From Methylophilus methylotrophus DSM 46235 = ATCC 53528 (GTDB lineage Bacteria; Pseudomonadota; Gammaproteobacteria; Burkholderiales; Methylophilaceae): 64,000 bases of DNA. Shown piece after piece: positions 1 to 9,086 of this stretch. The stretch covers positions 697,326-761,325 of the forward strand of contig NZ_KB905141.1 of the NCBI RefSeq assembly GCF_000378225.1, in the 5' to 3' direction. The position numbers and the translations under genes were made by a program. Within the stretch, counting starts at the first letter, position 1. Each line of letters opens with the position of its first letter. A model generated the notes under the pieces. It worked only from the letters and a program-made list of their open reading frames with translations, was not told where the DNA came from and searched no databases.

Positions 1-550
1 GGTTTTTCTTTTCCAGCAAAGGATGACCGGGTGGGACCACCAGGCAGCGGTTCCATTCATAGCAGGGCAAGCAGGAAAGCCGCTCATCTTTGCTGATGTT
101 TTCAGTCGCGATGCCGATATCAGCTTCGCCCGCGGCCACTTGCTCGGTGACTTGTGAAGGGTTGCCCTGGTGTATGGTCAGCTTTACATTGGGATATTGC
201 GCCATAAATTGCTTGACCGCTGCCGGCAAGCGGTAACGTGCCTGGGTATGAGTGGTTGCAATGGTCAGCTCACCGCGGTCTTCCTGGCTATACTCATCCC
301 CTACCCGCTTGATATTTTGCATGTCCAGCATGACTCGGGCGGCCAGGTCCACGATTTTTCTCCCAGGCTCGGTGATACCGACCAATCGTTTGCCGTTGCG
401 CTGGAATATCTGCAAACCCAACTCTTCTTCCAGTAGCTGAATCTGCTTGCTGACGCCTGGCTGAGAAGTATGCAAAGCTTCAGAAGCGGCCGAAATATTC
501 AACTGCTGGCGTACCACTTCATGCACATAGCGCAACTGGTGGAATTTCAT
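1..550 (-). CDS. cysB: CysB-family LysR transcriptional regulator (3' end outside window)
   Basis: The minus strand opens with ATG at 550 and stays open to the window edge, giving about 183 residues. The N-terminus (MKFHQLRYVHEVVRQQLNIS) is a LysR winged helix-turn-helix; residues about 18-45 include the recognition segment TSQPGVSKQIQLLEEELG. Then comes the CysB-type effector domain with TTHTQARYRLP and HQGNPSQV, which in CysB contact the inducer. CysB-type regulators sense sulfur status and activate sulfate-assimilation genes. The gene is divergent from the sulfur cluster on its right, which fits that role. The C-terminal part of the effector domain lies beyond base 1. Cbl/SsuR-type paralogues are the main alternative. 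Confidence 0.9.
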   Translation of the reverse strand, partial: MKFHQLRYVHEVVRQQLNISAASEALHTSQPGVSKQIQLLEEELGLQIFQRNGKRLVGITEPGRKIVDLAARVMLDMQNIKRVGDEYSQEDRGELTIATTHTQARYRLPAAVKQFMAQYPNVKLTIHQGNPSQVTEQVAAGEADIGIATENISKDERLSCLPCYEWNRCLVVPPGHPLLEKKN

Positions 551-659
551 TGCCCATTCCCATATAACCAAATGCTATATATTAGAACAATTTATTATTA
601 AATCAACGATTAAAAATCTGTTACATTGCGCGCTCTGAACGTTTTTGAAGATACTCCAC
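551..659. promoter_or_regulatory. divergent cysB / sulfur-cluster intergenic region
   Basis: This AT-rich stretch separates the divergent cysB-like gene and the TSUP permease gene and must hold the promoters of both. It contains an AT-rich core (ctatatattagaacaattt near 573-591). LysR-type regulators usually bind such shared regions. No CysB site can be defined with confidence by eye. Confidence 0.45.
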
Positions 660-1430
660 ATGGAATTCGGATACATACTGGCAGGGTTCGCTGTCGGTTT
701 TCTGGTTGGTTTAACAGGCGTGGGTGGCGGTTCGCTCATGACGCCCATTTTATTACTGATTTACAACATCAAGCCTGCAGTTGCCGTTGGGACTGATTTG
801 CTGTACGCCTCAATTACCAAATCAGTAGGCATTTTTGCGCATGGCAAACTGGGTAATATTGATTGGCGAATTGTCAAACGTCTGGCGACAGGTAGCGTAC
901 CAGCGTCTATTCTCACACTCTGGGCCTTGCATGACATGGACCTGCAATCTGGAGATGTGGTCACTACCATTAAATTCTGGCTGGGGGTTGCACTGATCAT
1001 TACCTCTGCCGCCGTATTATTAAGAAACAAATTGATCTCACTGGTTTCAAAAGATGAATGGATTCCAGCGCGTTACGTGCCAGCGGCTACCGTTGTGTTG
1101 GGCGCCACCTTGGGCGGGCTGGTCACACTGACTTCAGTCGGTGCCGGGGCGCTGGGTGTCACGGCACTAATCATGCTCTACCCGAAAGAAAAAATCACCA
1201 CCATTGTCGGTAGTGATATCGCGCACGCGGTTCCGCTTACCCTGGTAGCGGGTTTGGGACATGCCTCCCTCGGTACCATAGATTACAGCTTACTGGGCAC
1301 ATTGCTGATCGGCTCCATTCCCGGCATCTATCTTGGCAGCCACATGAGCTCACGCGTCGCTGAACACTGGGTGCGCATTGCGCTGGCTATGATATTGATT
1401 TATGTAGGCTTTAAGCTCGTTTTCCATTAA
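660..1430 (+). CDS. TSUP (TauE/SafE) family sulfur-compound permease
   Basis: A 256-residue polytopic membrane protein of the TSUP family. The signature GLTGVGGGSLMTP lies near the N-terminus, and the internal-repeat counterpart (TSVGAGALGVTALIMLYP) is in the second half. These proteins move sulfite, sulfonates or other sulfur anions across the inner membrane. Its position immediately before sulfite reductase and opposite a CysB-like gene suggests sulfate or sulfite transport, but the substrate and direction are inferred. ATG at 660 is preferred over an in-frame TTG at 645 because the protein then begins directly with the first membrane segment. Confidence 0.85.
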   Translation: MEFGYILAGFAVGFLVGLTGVGGGSLMTPILLLIYNIKPAVAVGTDLLYASITKSVGIFAHGKLGNIDWRIVKRLATGSVPASILTLWALHDMDLQSGDVVTTIKFWLGVALIITSAAVLLRNKLISLVSKDEWIPARYVPAATVVLGATLGGLVTLTSVGAGALGVTALIMLYPKEKITTIVGSDIAHAVPLTLVAGLGHASLGTIDYSLLGTLLIGSIPGIYLGSHMSSRVAEHWVRIALAMILIYVGFKLVFH

Positions 1431-1471
1431 AATACTGCCTCTTCGCTTTTTGCGAATAAAGTGACTCAAGC

Positions 1472-3136
1472 ATGTACAAATACGACCCGATAGACCAACA
1501 AATTGTTAACGAACGCGTCGCGCAGTATCGCGACCAGACTAGACGCTACCTGGCAGGCGAGCTCACCGATGAGGAGTTCCGTCCATTGCGCCTGCAAAAT
1601 GGCCTGTATATTCAACGCCATGCGCCCATGCTACGTATTGCGGTACCCTACGGATTGCTGTCCAGCAAACAATTGCGCAAACTGGCGGATATTACAAAAA
1701 AATATGACCGTGGCTATGGCCACTTCAGCACCCGCCAAAACTTGCAATTAAACTGGCCCAAACTGGAAGATACACCAGATATCCTGGCGGAACTGGCGAC
1801 GGTAGAAATGCACGCCATCCAGACCTCGGGCAACTGCATCCGTAACATTACGACTGACCAATTTGCCGGGATTGCACCGGATGAAATTATTGACCCACGC
1901 GCAATCGCAGAAATCATGCGCCAATGGAGCACCTTCCACCCGGAATTTGCCCTGTTGCCACGCAAATTCAAGATTGCGGTATCCGGCACAGAAAAAGACC
2001 GCGCCATTGTGCAGGCGCACGATATCGGCCTAGAGTTTTATAAAGACACAGAGGGCCAGATGGCGATTAAAGTCTGGGTCGGTGGCGGCCTGGGCCGTAC
2101 GCCTATCCTGGGCACCGTGATCCGTGAGCACCTCGAATGGCAACACGTGTTGTCTTACTGCGAAGCGATTATCCGCGTTTATAACATCCACGGTCGCCGC
2201 GATAACATTTACAAGGCACGAATCAAGATTCTGGTCAAAGCACTGGGCATTGAAGAATTCAAACGTCAGGTGGAAGAAGAATGGGCGCATTTAAAAGATG
2301 GCCCGCTGACCATCACCCAACACGAACTGGATCGCGTAGCCAAATATTTTGAGCCCATGCCATATAAAACGCTGCCAGCGCATGATGCTGCGTTTGACGC
2401 TGCCGTTGCCAGCAATCCGGCGTTTGCTGCATGGGTAAAACGTTGTGTACACGCCCATCGCGTCTCTGGCTATCGCGCCGTGACTTTGTCACTCAAGCCC
2501 CATGGCAAAGCTCCTGGCGATATCACTAGCGAGCAAATGCATGTTGTCGCCGATCTGGCAGACGCTTACAGCTTTGGGGAGTTGCGTTCATCACACGAAC
2601 AAAACCTGATCCTGGCCGATGTGCAATTGTCAGATTTATTTGCCGTGTGGGAAAAAGCCCGTGCCGCTGGATTGGCCACCCCTAACATTGGCTTGCTGAC
2701 TGACATTATCTGCTGCCCGGGTGGTGACTTCTGCAGCCTGGCCAATGCCAAGTCCATCCCGATTGCCGAAGCCATCCAGATGCAATTTGACAATCTGGAT
2801 TACCTCTATGAAATCGGCGACCTGGAACTCAACATTTCCGGCTGCATGAACGCTTGCGGTCACCACCATGTTGGCCACATCGGCATCCTGGGTGTGGATA
2901 AAGATGGTTCTGAATGGTATCAGGTCACGATTGGCGGCAAACAAGGCAATGACGCCAGCATAGGCACCGTCATTGGCCCTTCATTCTCAGCTGAGGAAAT
3001 GCCAGACGTGGTTAAACGCCTGATTGAAGTCTATGTGCGCGAGCGCCAGGATGAAGAGCGCTTTATTGATACTGTACGTCGTTTAGGTGTGGCACCGTTC
3101 AAGGCCCATGTCTATGCTGAAAAGGAAACTGCATAA
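1472..3136 (+). CDS. cysI: Assimilatory sulfite reductase hemoprotein (nitrite/sulfite reductase family)
   Basis: A 554-residue siroheme/[4Fe-4S] reductase that reduces sulfite to sulfide with six electrons. The C-terminal half has the metal-binding cysteines as CCPGGDFC and, about 45 residues later, GCMNACGHHHVGH. The N-terminal half carries GHFSTRQNLQLNW, typical of the ferredoxin-like repeat and siroheme region. Its stop codon overlaps the next start (TAATG), so it is translationally coupled to the DUF934 gene, an arrangement common in proteobacteria that use this CysI type without a CysJ flavoprotein. Nitrite reductase is the family alternative, but the sulfur neighbours favour sulfite. 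Confidence 0.9.
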   Translation: MYKYDPIDQQIVNERVAQYRDQTRRYLAGELTDEEFRPLRLQNGLYIQRHAPMLRIAVPYGLLSSKQLRKLADITKKYDRGYGHFSTRQNLQLNWPKLEDTPDILAELATVEMHAIQTSGNCIRNITTDQFAGIAPDEIIDPRAIAEIMRQWSTFHPEFALLPRKFKIAVSGTEKDRAIVQAHDIGLEFYKDTEGQMAIKVWVGGGLGRTPILGTVIREHLEWQHVLSYCEAIIRVYNIHGRRDNIYKARIKILVKALGIEEFKRQVEEEWAHLKDGPLTITQHELDRVAKYFEPMPYKTLPAHDAAFDAAVASNPAFAAWVKRCVHAHRVSGYRAVTLSLKPHGKAPGDITSEQMHVVADLADAYSFGELRSSHEQNLILADVQLSDLFAVWEKARAAGLATPNIGLLTDIICCPGGDFCSLANAKSIPIAEAIQMQFDNLDYLYEIGDLELNISGCMNACGHHHVGHIGILGVDKDGSEWYQVTIGGKQGNDASIGTVIGPSFSAEEMPDVVKRLIEVYVRERQDEERFIDTVRRLGVAPFKAHVYAEKETA

Positions 3137-3753
3137 TGAGTCAACTGATTCAATTGTCTGCCAATGGCCAGGCCAGCATTGTGGCTGATGAATGGACACG
3201 TGTTGTTCCACCTGCGCCGGCTGAAGAGTCTGTGCGCAAACAGGCAGGTAAAGTCGTACTTTTTAAACTGACAGGTGAACTTACTTTTACCCCAGAACAG
3301 ATCGCCAATACGCAAATTCCGGCCAGCGGCAAGATTCTGGTACCGCTGACTGTCTGGCAAGCGCGCAAGGCCGAATTAGAGCCTCGCCTCGCAGCTGGCG
3401 AGTTAGGGATTGTTTTAGCCACACACGAAACGGCTGAAGCCTTGCAGGCAGAGTTTGCCGACCTCAACAGCCTGCCTATTATTGCAATTTTTGTCGAGCG
3501 CTTTGCCGATGGTCGCATTTTCACATTAGGCGCCTGGCTGCGTACACGTTTTGGTTATAAAAACGAGTTGCGTGCGATTGGTGACGTATTGCGTGACCAA
3601 TTGTTTTTCCACAAACGTGCCGGTTTTAACAGCTTCCTGATCCGGGCAGACCGCTCCGCCGAAGATGCACTGGCCAGCCTGAATGATTTCAGCCAGCCTT
3701 ACCAGGGCGGGGTTGCTGATGTCCCAGTCTGGCGCAGGGTGAACCGCGCATGA
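3136..3753 (+). CDS. DUF934 protein, sulfite-reductase accessory
   Basis: A 205-residue soluble protein matching the DUF934 family. It shows the conserved stretch RFADGRIFTLGAWLRTRFGY and, further on, ELRAIGDVLRDQLFFHKRAGF. The family is almost always found next to a siroheme sulfite reductase gene and lacks a proven biochemical role; it may supply or organise electron transfer to CysI. It overlaps cysI by one base upstream and cysH by four bases downstream (ATGA), so the three are clearly one operon. Confidence 0.85.
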   Translation: MSQLIQLSANGQASIVADEWTRVVPPAPAEESVRKQAGKVVLFKLTGELTFTPEQIANTQIPASGKILVPLTVWQARKAELEPRLAAGELGIVLATHETAEALQAEFADLNSLPIIAIFVERFADGRIFTLGAWLRTRFGYKNELRAIGDVLRDQLFFHKRAGFNSFLIRADRSAEDALASLNDFSQPYQGGVADVPVWRRVNRA

Positions 3754-4505
3754 ACTCCAGCGTCAGCATGCTCAAACCGGCCGCCAACAACCCGGCCACG
3801 CGTCCTACACTGACAGATGAACTGGTCGCCAGCGTACACGCCAAGCGTGCGCAGGCGCTCGGCTTGCTGCGTGCTGCAGCGGCTGAATTTCCAGCCATTA
3901 CGTTTGCCAATAGCTATGGCGCCGAAGATATGGTCTTAACGGACCTGATTGCCAAAGAAAAGCTGCCTATCGAGATTTTCTCGCTGGATACTGGCCGCCT
4001 GCCTGCTGAAACCTACACGTTGATGGGTGATGTTGAACAAACTTACAGCATTAAGCCGCTGGTATTTTTCCCCAAGCATGAAGCCGTGGAAAATTATGTT
4101 CGTACCCAAGGTATCAATGCCTTCTATGAAAGCATTGAGCTGCGCAAAGCCTGCTGCCATATGCGCAAAGTGGAACCCTTGCAACGCGCACTCGCAGGCA
4201 AGCAAGCCTGGGTCACCGGTATGCGTGCCGAACAGGCGGCGACCCGCAGCAATTTGCCTACGCGTGAATATGACGCAGGCAACCAGCTGGAAAAATTCAA
4301 TCCGCTGAGTGACTGGACTGAAAAAGAAGTCTGGGCCTATATCCGCCTGTTTGAAGTACCGTATAACGCCCTGCACGACCAGTTTTACCCCAGCATTGGT
4401 TGCGCGCCCTGTACGCGCGCCGTGGCTATGGGTGAAGATATCCGCGCCGGTCGCTGGTGGTGGGAAAATCCAGAATCTAAAGAGTGTGGACTTCATGTTA
4501 AATGA
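3750..4505 (+). CDS. cysH: Adenylyl-sulfate (APS) reductase, CysH family
   Basis: A 251-residue PP-loop protein with SYGAEDMVLTDLI near the nucleotide site and SLDTGRLP after it. Two cysteine pairs are visible, KACCHMRK and IGCAPCTRA, the [4Fe-4S] ligands of thioredoxin-dependent APS reductases; PAPS-specific enzymes lack them. The tail ECGLH carries the catalytic cysteine. APS reduction to sulfite fits the lack of an APS kinase gene (cysC) in the cluster. Anomaly: the last 11 codons are AT-rich compared with the gene body, and a host-like version of the same tail lies 103 bp downstream (see the separate entry). Confidence 0.92.
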   Translation: MNSSVSMLKPAANNPATRPTLTDELVASVHAKRAQALGLLRAAAAEFPAITFANSYGAEDMVLTDLIAKEKLPIEIFSLDTGRLPAETYTLMGDVEQTYSIKPLVFFPKHEAVENYVRTQGINAFYESIELRKACCHMRKVEPLQRALAGKQAWVTGMRAEQAATRSNLPTREYDAGNQLEKFNPLSDWTEKEVWAYIRLFEVPYNALHDQFYPSIGCAPCTRAVAMGEDIRAGRWWWENPESKECGLHVK

Positions 4506-4611
4506 AGTCAAACGAGGATGATGGATTTCTGCGTAGCATGGCAAAATATTACATTGCCATGCGAAGCTAAAACCCGACAGCAAAGAGTGCGGTTTGCACG
4601 TCAAAAAATAA
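4470..4611 (+). repeat. Duplicated cysH 3' end (recoded copy plus remnant of the original)
   Basis: Bases 4470-4505 encode PESKECGLHVK-stop, the end of the current cysH. Bases 4573-4611 read in one frame encode PDSKECGLHVKK-stop. The protein is the same apart from a D/E change and one extra lysine, but the codons differ throughout: the first copy uses tct, tgt, gga, ctt, cat, gtt, the second agc, tgc, ggt, ttg, cac, gtc. The second copy has the codon style of the gene body and looks ancestral. The simplest reading is insertion of about 103 bp that carried its own synonymous tail. Confidence 0.75.
4536..4562. repeat. Perfect inverted repeat inside the cysH-tail insert
   Basis: GCATGGCAA (4536-4544) and TTGCCATGC (4554-4562) are exact reverse complements separated by nine AT-rich bases. 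The hairpin lies between the two copies of the cysH tail. It could be the core of a small REP-like or remnant mobile insert, or an mRNA hairpin between cysH and cysD. It lacks a following T-run, so it is not a standard terminator. Confidence 0.7.
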
Positions 4612-4632
4612 ATTCGTAACGATTGAAAACTC

Positions 4633-5562
4633 ATGTCTACAAAACAACCTTTAAGTCATTTGGACTGGCTGGAAGCTGAAGCCATTCATATCCTGCGTGA
4701 AGTCGCTGGTCAGTGCGCTAACCCGGTGCTACTGTTCTCCGGCGGTAAAGACTCGCTGTGCATTTTGCGCCTGGCTGAAAAGGCATTTCGCCCTGGCCGT
4801 TTCCCCTTCCCACTCATGCATATCGACACTGGCCACAACTATCAGGAAGTGATCAACTTTCGCGATCAGCGCGCAGCAGAGCTCGGTGAACGCCTGATTG
4901 TGCGTTCGGTAGAAGACTCCATGAAACGCGGTACGGTCGTGTTGAAAACGCCTGATGAACCGCGTAACAAACACCAGTCTGTGACCTTGCTGGAAGCGAT
5001 TGAAGAATTCGGATTTGACTGCTGCATCGGCGGCGCCCGCCGTGATGAAGAAAAAGCTCGCGCCAAAGAGCGCATCATGAGTTTCCGTGACGAGTTTGGT
5101 CAATGGGATCCGAAAAACCAGCGCCCGGAATTATGGAACCTGTATAACGCGCGTGTACACAAGGGCGAAAATATCCGTGCCTTCCCGATTTCCAACTGGA
5201 CAGAAATGGACGTCTGGCAATATATCGAGCGCGAAAAACTCGAATTGCCCAGCATTTATTTTGCCCATCAGCGTGACATCGTCATGCGCAATGGCGCCAT
5301 TTTCCCGGTCAACGTGCCGTTGACGTCCGGTGAGGTCATCAACCAGCCTAAGGCAGGTGAAGAAGTGATTAACATGCAAGTGCGTTTCCGTACTGTGGGT
5401 GACGTGACATGTACCGCGCCTGTGCTCTCTGACGCCGACGATGTCAGCAAGATTGTGGTAGAAACTGCCACCACCACCATTACCGAACGTGGCGCGACCC
5501 GTCTGGATGATCAAACTTCCGAGGCTTCGATGGAGCAGCGTAAGAAAGAAGGTTACTTTTAA
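4633..5562 (+). CDS. cysD: Sulfate adenylyltransferase subunit 2
   Basis: A 309-residue PP-loop ATP pyrophosphatase family protein with the P-loop motif LFSGGKDSLCILRLAEKAF near residue 35 and MHIDTGHNY after it. With CysN it adenylates sulfate to APS, using CysN GTP hydrolysis to drive the reaction. Other conserved segments are GGARRDEEKARAKER and FPISNWTEMDVWQYI. The length matches CysD. The start is ATG at 4633, 22 bp after the remnant cysH tail; cysN follows after a single base. Confidence 0.95.
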   Translation: MSTKQPLSHLDWLEAEAIHILREVAGQCANPVLLFSGGKDSLCILRLAEKAFRPGRFPFPLMHIDTGHNYQEVINFRDQRAAELGERLIVRSVEDSMKRGTVVLKTPDEPRNKHQSVTLLEAIEEFGFDCCIGGARRDEEKARAKERIMSFRDEFGQWDPKNQRPELWNLYNARVHKGENIRAFPISNWTEMDVWQYIEREKLELPSIYFAHQRDIVMRNGAIFPVNVPLTSGEVINQPKAGEEVINMQVRFRTVGDVTCTAPVLSDADDVSKIVVETATTTITERGATRLDDQTSEASMEQRKKEGYF

Positions 5563-5563
5563 T

Positions 5564-6838
5564 ATGACAACTCAACATAACGACTCTTTGCTGCGCTTTA
5601 TGACCTGCGGCAGCGTGGATGATGGTAAAAGTACCTTGATTGGCCGCTTGCTGTATGACACAAAAACCATTCTGGCAGATACGCTCAATAATATTGCACG
5701 CACATCGCAAAAACGCGGCATGGAAGCAGTGGATCTGTCATTGCTGACCGACGGCCTGCAGGCTGAGCGCGAACAAGGCATTACGATTGACGTCGCCTAC
5801 CGTTACTTTAGTACTGGTACGCGTAAATACATCATTGCCGATGCCCCCGGCCATGAGCAATACACGCGTAACATGGTCACTGCCGCCTCTACCGCTAATC
5901 TGGCGATTATCCTGATTGATGCGCGTAAAGGGGTGCTGACACAAACCCGTCGTCACAGTTACCTGGCGCACCTGGTGGGGATTCCACATATTGTGGTTGC
6001 CGTGAATAAGATGGACCTGGTCAACTACGACCAGGCCACTTATGAAAAAATCAAGGCTGACTACATCACCTTTGCCAGCGAAATTGGCCTGGCACAAGCA
6101 CGTGACATCAAGTTTATTCCGATGTCTGCCCTCAATGGCGACATGTTGGTAGACCGCCTGGACAATATGAACTGGTACCAGGGCGAAACCTTGCTCGAGC
6201 TCCTGGAAGCGGCTCCAGCCGCACATAGCGATCAGGCAGAAAAATTCCGTTTCCCAGTGCAGTTTGTGTGCCGTCCACATGATTCAGCGAATCCAGAGTT
6301 GCACGACTTCCGTGGCTTTATGGGCCGCGTTGAATCAGGTTCGATTGCTGTTGGCGATTCGGTGACAGTATTGCCTAACGGTTATCAATCCAAAGTCAAA
6401 GCCATCCAGCTGGGTAACGAGCAATTGCAAAGTGCGCAAACGGAGCAAAGTATCACGCTGTTACTCGAAGACGAAATCGATACCTCCCGCGGTGACATGA
6501 TCGTTAAAACCAGTGAAGCACCGGAAGCCGTCAAGCAGATTGAAGCACACGTCTGCTGGCTGTCCGAGACGCCACTTTCCCCCGCCAGGACTTATATCGT
6601 GCGCCACACCACACGTGAGTCCAAAGCCAAGATTGGCAGTATTCAATACAAGGTGGATGTAAATACCCTGGAACAACAAGCGACCTCTGACCTCAAAATG
6701 AATGATATTGCACGCGTCAGCTTCAAACTGGCACAGCCGCTCATGGTAGACAGCTACGACAAAAACCGAGCCACAGGGGCATTTATTGTCATTGACGAGA
6801 GCAGTAATAACACTGTTGGTGCGGGCATGATTGTTTGA
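5564..6838 (+). CDS. cysN: Sulfate adenylyltransferase subunit 1 (GTPase)
   Basis: A 424-residue EF-Tu-like GTPase with G1 GSVDDGKST, G3 DAPGHEQYTRNM and G4 NKMD, followed by beta-barrel domains. It partners CysD in APS synthesis. The ATG at 5564 is chosen because the protein then starts with the usual CysN N-terminus (MTTQHNDSLLRFMTCGSVDD); the frame is open further upstream only across the end of cysD. There is no C-terminal CysC kinase domain, in line with direct use of APS by CysH. Confidence 0.95.
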   Translation: MTTQHNDSLLRFMTCGSVDDGKSTLIGRLLYDTKTILADTLNNIARTSQKRGMEAVDLSLLTDGLQAEREQGITIDVAYRYFSTGTRKYIIADAPGHEQYTRNMVTAASTANLAIILIDARKGVLTQTRRHSYLAHLVGIPHIVVAVNKMDLVNYDQATYEKIKADYITFASEIGLAQARDIKFIPMSALNGDMLVDRLDNMNWYQGETLLELLEAAPAAHSDQAEKFRFPVQFVCRPHDSANPELHDFRGFMGRVESGSIAVGDSVTVLPNGYQSKVKAIQLGNEQLQSAQTEQSITLLLEDEIDTSRGDMIVKTSEAPEAVKQIEAHVCWLSETPLSPARTYIVRHTTRESKAKIGSIQYKVDVNTLEQQATSDLKMNDIARVSFKLAQPLMVDSYDKNRATGAFIVIDESSNNTVGAGMIV

Positions 6839-6924
6839 TGAATGACAACACAACACATCGTCATTTAAGCTAAATTGCAATAAAATATCGTTTTGGCTGA
6901 AATAGCCGGCAAAGGATTTAAAAC

Positions 6925-7248
6925 ATGACTTATGTAGTAACCGAAAATTGTATTCAGTGCAAATATACCGACTGCGTAGATGTGTGCCCGGTGGATTGCT
7001 TTGTTGAAGGCCCAAACTTCCTGGCGATCAATCCAGACGAATGCATTGACTGTACGCTGTGCGTCGCTGAATGCCCGGCAGAAGCCATTTTCTCGGAAGA
7101 CGATGTGCCAGCGGACCAGCAGCACTTTATCGCGCTCAATGCGCGCCTAGCCACCGTATGGCCTACGATTACTGCGCGTAAAGAACCACTGCCCAATGCA
7201 GATGAAATGAATGGTAAACCAGGGAAAACTGAGTTGCTGGTTGAATGA
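6925..7248 (+). CDS. fdxA: 7Fe-8S ferredoxin
   Basis: A 107-residue ferredoxin with [17 protein letters not shown] and [12 protein letters not shown], the cysteines for one [3Fe-4S] and one [4Fe-4S] cluster, and the long C-terminal extension typical of FdxA. It is separated from cysN by 86 bp, so it may have its own promoter. It is a plausible electron donor to the neighbouring siroheme sulfite reductase because no CysJ flavoprotein is encoded here; that link is inference. A strong shared terminator follows. Confidence 0.93.
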   Translation: MTYVVTENCIQCKYTDCVDVCPVDCFVEGPNFLAINPDECIDCTLCVAECPAEAIFSEDDVPADQQHFIALNARLATVWPTITARKEPLPNADEMNGKPGKTELLVE

Positions 7249-7270
7249 GCACACACTGCTACACTAACAA

Positions 7271-7298
7271 TAAAAAAGCCGCTTTAAGCGGCTTTTTT
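7271..7298. terminator. Bidirectional rho-independent terminator
   Basis: A GC-rich stem AAAGCCGCT/AGCGGCTTT with a three-base loop, flanked by an A-run on the left and a T-run on the right. It sits between the convergent fdxA and rnhB genes and can end transcription in both directions. Confidence 0.92.
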
Positions 7299-7318
7299 GT
7301 TTTAGGCAGATCAAGTAG

Positions 7319-7906
7319 CTACTCAATCATGATACTGATCAATTTTTTCACAGGTGCATAGCTGCGTCTATGCTCTGGCGTGACGCCATACTTTTCCAAT
7401 CGTTCCAGATGTAAAGCGGTGGGATAGCCTTTATGCTGCGCGAATCCGTACTGCGGATATTGTGCATCCAGTTCAAGTAATGACGCATCTCTGGCCGTTT
7501 TAGCCAGAATAGAAGCCGCTGAAATTTCAGCGACGAGGCTATCGCCTTGCACAATCGCTTCACACGGCAAATGAAATTTAGGCGTGCGATTACCATCGAC
7601 CTGAATCAGCGTCGCATGCAGTCCAAACTGGTCCGCCATCGCCTGATAGGCACGTTGCATGGCGAGCATGCTGGCTTGCAGGATGTTGATGGTATCAATT
7701 TCCTTTGCGCTGGCACTGGCAATGCCCCAAGCAAGCGCATGCGATTTGATTTCAATGGCCAATGAATCGCGTTTGGCTTCAGATAGTTTCTTTGAATCAG
7801 CCAGGCCTTTAATGGGTCTGGAAGGATTCAAGATGACGGCGGCGGCGTACACAGCTCCAGCCAATGGCCCCCTGCCCGCTTCATCAATCCCACACAGTAC
7901 ATGCAT
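7319..7906 (-). CDS. rnhB: Ribonuclease HII
   Basis: A 195-residue protein with the RNase HII start [20 protein letters not shown], whose D and E are catalytic, and the later segment SILAKTARD. It cleaves RNA in RNA-DNA hybrids, including single ribonucleotides embedded in DNA. It is the last gene of the long minus-strand run, four bases after lpxB, and is followed by the shared terminator. The order lpxA-lpxB-rnhB is standard in proteobacteria. Confidence 0.96.
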   Translation of the reverse strand: MHVLCGIDEAGRGPLAGAVYAAAVILNPSRPIKGLADSKKLSEAKRDSLAIEIKSHALAWGIASASAKEIDTINILQASMLAMQRAYQAMADQFGLHATLIQVDGNRTPKFHLPCEAIVQGDSLVAEISAASILAKTARDASLLELDAQYPQYGFAQHKGYPTALHLERLEKYGVTPEHRRSYAPVKKLISIMIE

Positions 7907-7910
7907 ACGA

Positions 7911-9074
7911 TCAGGCCCTTAAGAATTGTTTAACCACCGCTGCCGCTTTCTGCGCGCTGTTTTGCTTGAGTTGGGTATGAATGCTGCGGTATTTTTCTTG
8001 CAAGATCGTTAAACCCGCTTTATCTGCCAACAAGTTATACAAGGTTTGTGCAATGCTTTCAGGCGTCGCTTCATTTTGCAACAATTCAGGCACAATAAAT
8101 TCACCAGCCAGTATATTAGGCAGTCCCACATAAGGCTGCAACCGCATCCGTTTTAATAATTGCCAGCTCATATTGGACATTTTATAGGTAATGACCATCG
8201 GCTTTTTCAGTAAGGCAGCTTCCAGTGTCGCCGTACCTGATGCCACCAATACCGCATCCGCCGCCGTCATGGCATCATGTGCGTGACCAAACATGATTTG
8301 CAAATCTATGTTGGTCTCTGGCTGCTGCGTCAGCAATTGGTGCCAGGCATTCTGGAAAATATCTCGAGTCTCGCGTGTCACCAATGGCACGAGGAATTGC
8401 ACTTTCTTGCCATTCTCACGCATCAGACGGTCAAAAACAATCGCGGTTTCAAGCACCAGTGCCGCATGGAAATTCACTTCGGATTGCCGGCTACCAGGTA
8501 ACATGGCAATCACCACGCTGTCTTTTTTCAATTTGAGTTTTTCCCTGGTCTGCCCCGCATTCGGCTCCATAGGCAACGCATCCGCGAGAGGATGGCCAAT
8601 ATAGGTCACGGGCACACCGACTTGCTGATACAACGGTGGTTCAAATGGAAACAGTGCCAGCATATGTGAAACCGACCGTTTGATCTTGTGGATGCGATTT
8701 TTACGCCAGGCCCATATTGATGGGCTGACATAATGAATGGTGGCAATGCCCTTGGCTTTAAGTTTGCGTTCCAGCCAGAAATTAAAGTCTGGCGCATCTA
8801 TGCCTATAAAAACATCGGGCTTTGCTTCGAGTATCTGTTTGTAAAGCTGCTTTCGTAGCTTTAACAGCCCCCACAAATGCCTGAGCACTTCAAGATAGCC
8901 ACGCACGGAAAGCCGCTCGATCGGAAATAGAGATTTAGCCCCCAAACTCATCATTTTGGGGCCTGCGATGCCGAAAATCTCCACATCAGGATGGAGTGAT
9001 TTCAGTTCCTGGATGAGGTGATAGCCCAGCAAGTCTCCGGAGGCCTCTCCCGCCACCATTGCAATCTTTGCCAT
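7911..9074 (-). CDS. lpxB: Lipid-A-disaccharide synthase
   Basis: A 387-residue GT-B glycosyltransferase that joins UDP-2,3-diacylglucosamine and lipid X to make the lipid A disaccharide at the inner membrane. It begins [20 protein letters not shown], the LpxB signature, and contains [16 protein letters not shown] and [11 protein letters not shown]. The length is normal for the family. It lies between lpxA and rnhB in the lipid A block. Confidence 0.96.
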   Translation of the reverse strand: MAKIAMVAGEASGDLLGYHLIQELKSLHPDVEIFGIAGPKMMSLGAKSLFPIERLSVRGYLEVLRHLWGLLKLRKQLYKQILEAKPDVFIGIDAPDFNFWLERKLKAKGIATIHYVSPSIWAWRKNRIHKIKRSVSHMLALFPFEPPLYQQVGVPVTYIGHPLADALPMEPNAGQTREKLKLKKDSVVIAMLPGSRQSEVNFHAALVLETAIVFDRLMRENGKKVQFLVPLVTRETRDIFQNAWHQLLTQQPETNIDLQIMFGHAHDAMTAADAVLVASGTATLEAALLKKPMVITYKMSNMSWQLLKRMRLQPYVGLPNILAGEFIVPELLQNEATPESIAQTLYNLLADKAGLTILQEKYRSIHTQLKQNSAQKAAAVVKQFLRA

Positions 9075-9086
9075 ATGATTTTTTAT

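Noticed and set aside
4536-4562. Terminator between cysH and cysD
   Set aside because: The inverted repeat has no following T-run and cysD must be expressed with the cluster.
3936-4634. 232-codon minus-strand frame across cysH
   Set aside because: Shadow of cysH and the duplicated tail; no supporting motif.
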